In this document: one piece after another, positions 62,101 through 64,000 of the stretch
Position numbering within the stretch: the stretch's first letter is position 1
Layout of the letters: each line of letters opens with the position of its first letter
Origin: Luscinia megarhynchos
Lineage: Eukaryota; Chordata; Aves; Passeriformes; Turdidae
NCBI GenBank assembly: GCA_034336665.1
Contig: JAPFBE010000002.1
Coordinates: 6,556,146-6,620,145, forward strand
Direction: 5' to 3'
Length of the DNA: 64,000 nucleotides
The notes under the pieces: model-generated
The model's database searches: none
Told to the model about the DNA's origin: nothing
What the model saw: the letters and a program-made list of their open reading frames with translations, nothing else
Position numbers and translations under genes: made by a program

Positions 62101-63253
62101 TGAGGTAATCGAAAATTTTTCTTATAATCTCTGAAATCAATGTAAACTTGAAAGAAAGCATGTTAAAAAAGAAAATTAACTGTAGGGTTTTTTTTATTTT
62201 CTCTTTTTTTTTTCAGACATAGCCTTTTAAAACAGCCTATGACACTAGGGCCTGGTTGGAGTAGGGTGTAAGTGGGTCTTTTTTGAAATTACTTCTGTGG
62301 GGGACCTCAGCAAATTCTTTACAGGATCAAAACTTGCAGGCAAGGTTGGAATGGACACTTAGAGTAACTGCAATTCTAGCTGGGACTGGACAGAAGATGT
62401 GCAGCAAAGGGGAAGGACACTTGCCTTATAATGTATGCAACATTTATTTCCATAAAGGCTTTGAAAAACTTTGAGGGCAAATTGTTTGGGAAGGATGACA
62501 CTTTGCTGTCAGCGCCTGTAACATAATTAGAGTATCTGTAATCAATAGAGCATGTAGTTCATGTGACAGGCTGTCCTGTGGGCAGATCCTCTGCTGCAGG
62601 AGCAAATGTGGGCTAATGGAATAACTCTGGGAACTGCCCACAGGTTCCTTCTGGAAATTTTCTTCACGAAGACTGATTTCAGATTTTTTTCTTTTTTTTC
62701 CTACTCATGGTTCCAGCACAGTAGTTCCTGTAGGCAAAGCTAGGAAAGAGGGGGAAGAATACCTGAAGAAGGTTGTGAACCTGGGTTTGGAAAGGCTGGT
62801 GAACATCCCTTGCAGTGGCACTGCCCTGTTCAGAGCTTGTTGCACATTTGCAGCTCTCGTTAATTTTGTAAATCCATTCCGGAAGAGTTGGTATTGAGTA
62901 GGTGCTGGGTGAATGAGAAGGAATTTGTTTTCAGTTCAGGAGTGCTCTGCAATGACAACTGGGAGAGCTCTCAGTAGGAAGGGGTTTGTACTAGTCTTTG
63001 TATTAGGGGCTAATTAGTGTATTTCATTCAGCTGGAAATGTGCTTTCAATGGAAATGTTTATGGATACCTGTTCTTTACAGCATATTTTAGTGATATGAC
63101 TAGTAGCTTTAGCTTTAAAAGGCAAGTAGAAAATCAAATGGAGTATGAATTTTAAGTTAGCATTCCTGTAGTTGAAAAATGGTCATTATTTATTTTACGA
63201 CATCACCAAGGTACCTTCCTCTTGACAGCTCTGTGGGTCTCCTTCCCTTTCAG
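59194..63253 (+). other. presumed intron, with one coding-like segment
   Basis: Mostly AT-rich. A patch at 59351-59632 has long open frames on both strands (see findings). A moderately GC-richer patch lies at about 60040-60590 with frames on the plus strand but no domains. The remainder shows nothing that I can name. Confidence 0.4.
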
Positions 63254-63297
63254 AATTTAAGGCTGCCATGTGTGGAGTGCTTTACACATTTTGTGCA
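63254..63297 (+). CDS. weak candidate fourth exon
   Basis: The acceptor is strong (GTCTCCTTCCCTTTCAG) and a GTAAAT donor follows after 44 bases. In phase 0, continuing from the previous candidate, it reads NLRLPCVECFTHFV plus two bases. It is short, so an open frame is weak evidence. It is included because the pyrimidine tract is one of the best in this half of the window and the phase fits. Confidence 0.25.
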
Positions 63298-64000
63298 GTA
63301 AATATTTCTTTTTCTCTTGAAACATTTGTCAAGAATCTCAAAATTCAGTATTGTTGTTTCAGATCATTTTAGGCAATAATATTGAAGTAGTATTAAGTGG
63401 TGGTACAAAAAGCAATGTTTCAAAAATTATTTTCAAATTTTTAGAGTCCTCTAGGAGGATTTAATTAAAAGTTTCATACACTTATTAAAAATCCATGTAA
63501 TTTCAGTGATTGATTTTTTATTTTTTTTTATTATTTTCCCCCTTAAAAAAGGAAAGCTGTGAGTTCTCTTGTATGGGGTAAATGTCACTCTGTTTATATC
63601 TTAGCTTTGCTGCAAGTCAGGACTTGTTCTACTCCTCTAGGTTGTCATAGAAACGCAGCTAACTGACATCTCAACTCAGCCTGCTCATGGTTTAATTTGT
63701 GGGTTTTCAAGATTATTAAAATTTAACAAAAATTATTGATTTGCTTTTATTAACACTGGCTTGTGTTTACTTTAGAAGTTCAAACTGCATAAAAGCTTTT
63801 CCTGATAGAAAAATACCTATATAATTATTAAACCCTGATACTCTAAATAAGATATCATCAAATACATTTAATATATCAGAGTCTGAAGCAGTAGAGAAAT
63901 CTCGAATTTTTGCAAATCGCCTTTTTATTTCATTTTGTTTATAGTAAAGTGCCCCAACCTTATTTCAATTCACCTTTTAGCTTGACTTTTATTTAACATA
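63298..64000. other. AT-rich right edge, no feature recognised
   Basis: T-rich low complexity near 63515-63540. If the proposed gene is real this is intron and its remaining exons lie beyond the window. Confidence 0.4.

Noticed and set aside
1..64000. CRISPR arrays, bacterial operons, phage genes or tRNA/rRNA genes
   Set aside because: Nothing of the kind is present. The composition, CR1 tails, LTRs and CpG-island promoter point to a vertebrate nuclear genome.

Overview
The window looks like nuclear DNA from a bird, probably a songbird-like lineage. It is mostly AT-rich and non-coding. It carries two CR1-type LINE tails: one ends in the ATTCTATG repeat of avian CR1, the other in CTAGT repeats. 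It also has long retroviral LTRs with TG...CA ends and short GC-dense islands. There is no bacterial or viral gene organisation. Nearly all of the open frames are short chance frames or fall on repeats. I recognise no complete protein-coding gene.

Layout. From 1 to about 14.5 kb is AT-rich DNA with simple repeats and no supportable gene. From 14.5 to 15.7 kb a few segments are bounded by good splice signals: one possible minus-strand coding exon at 15618-15697 and a strand-ambiguous segment at 14554-14636. From 19.4 to 24.9 kb the GC content rises in patches; this stretch holds a CR1 tail (22385-22760) and an old, diverged tandem repeat (about 23430-23885). A second CR1-like tail follows at about 24970-25200. 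An LTR-like block ends at 31450 and may start at 30521. From 31.5 to 43.3 kb I see little except tandem duplications and homopolymers.

From 43317 to 44834 lies an unusually long solo-LTR-like element. It has a near-perfect 5-bp target duplication and a GC-rich minisatellite in its 5' half. At 46288-46331 there is a perfect 18-bp inverted repeat beside a (TA)n tract. A third LTR (48036-48498), with TATA box and poly(A) signal, lies just upstream of a CpG-rich promoter (about 48540-49350).

That promoter is the functional centre of the window. It carries a near-consensus ZNF143/STAF site followed by an ATG with a MAEAGEK start. Downstream, on the same strand, are segments with splice-site boundaries at 52834-52872 and 59122-59193, and less surely at 63254-63297. 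They share phase 0, so I infer the first exons of a plus-strand gene that runs off the right edge. I could not name it. The rest of 49.5-64 kb would then be its introns.
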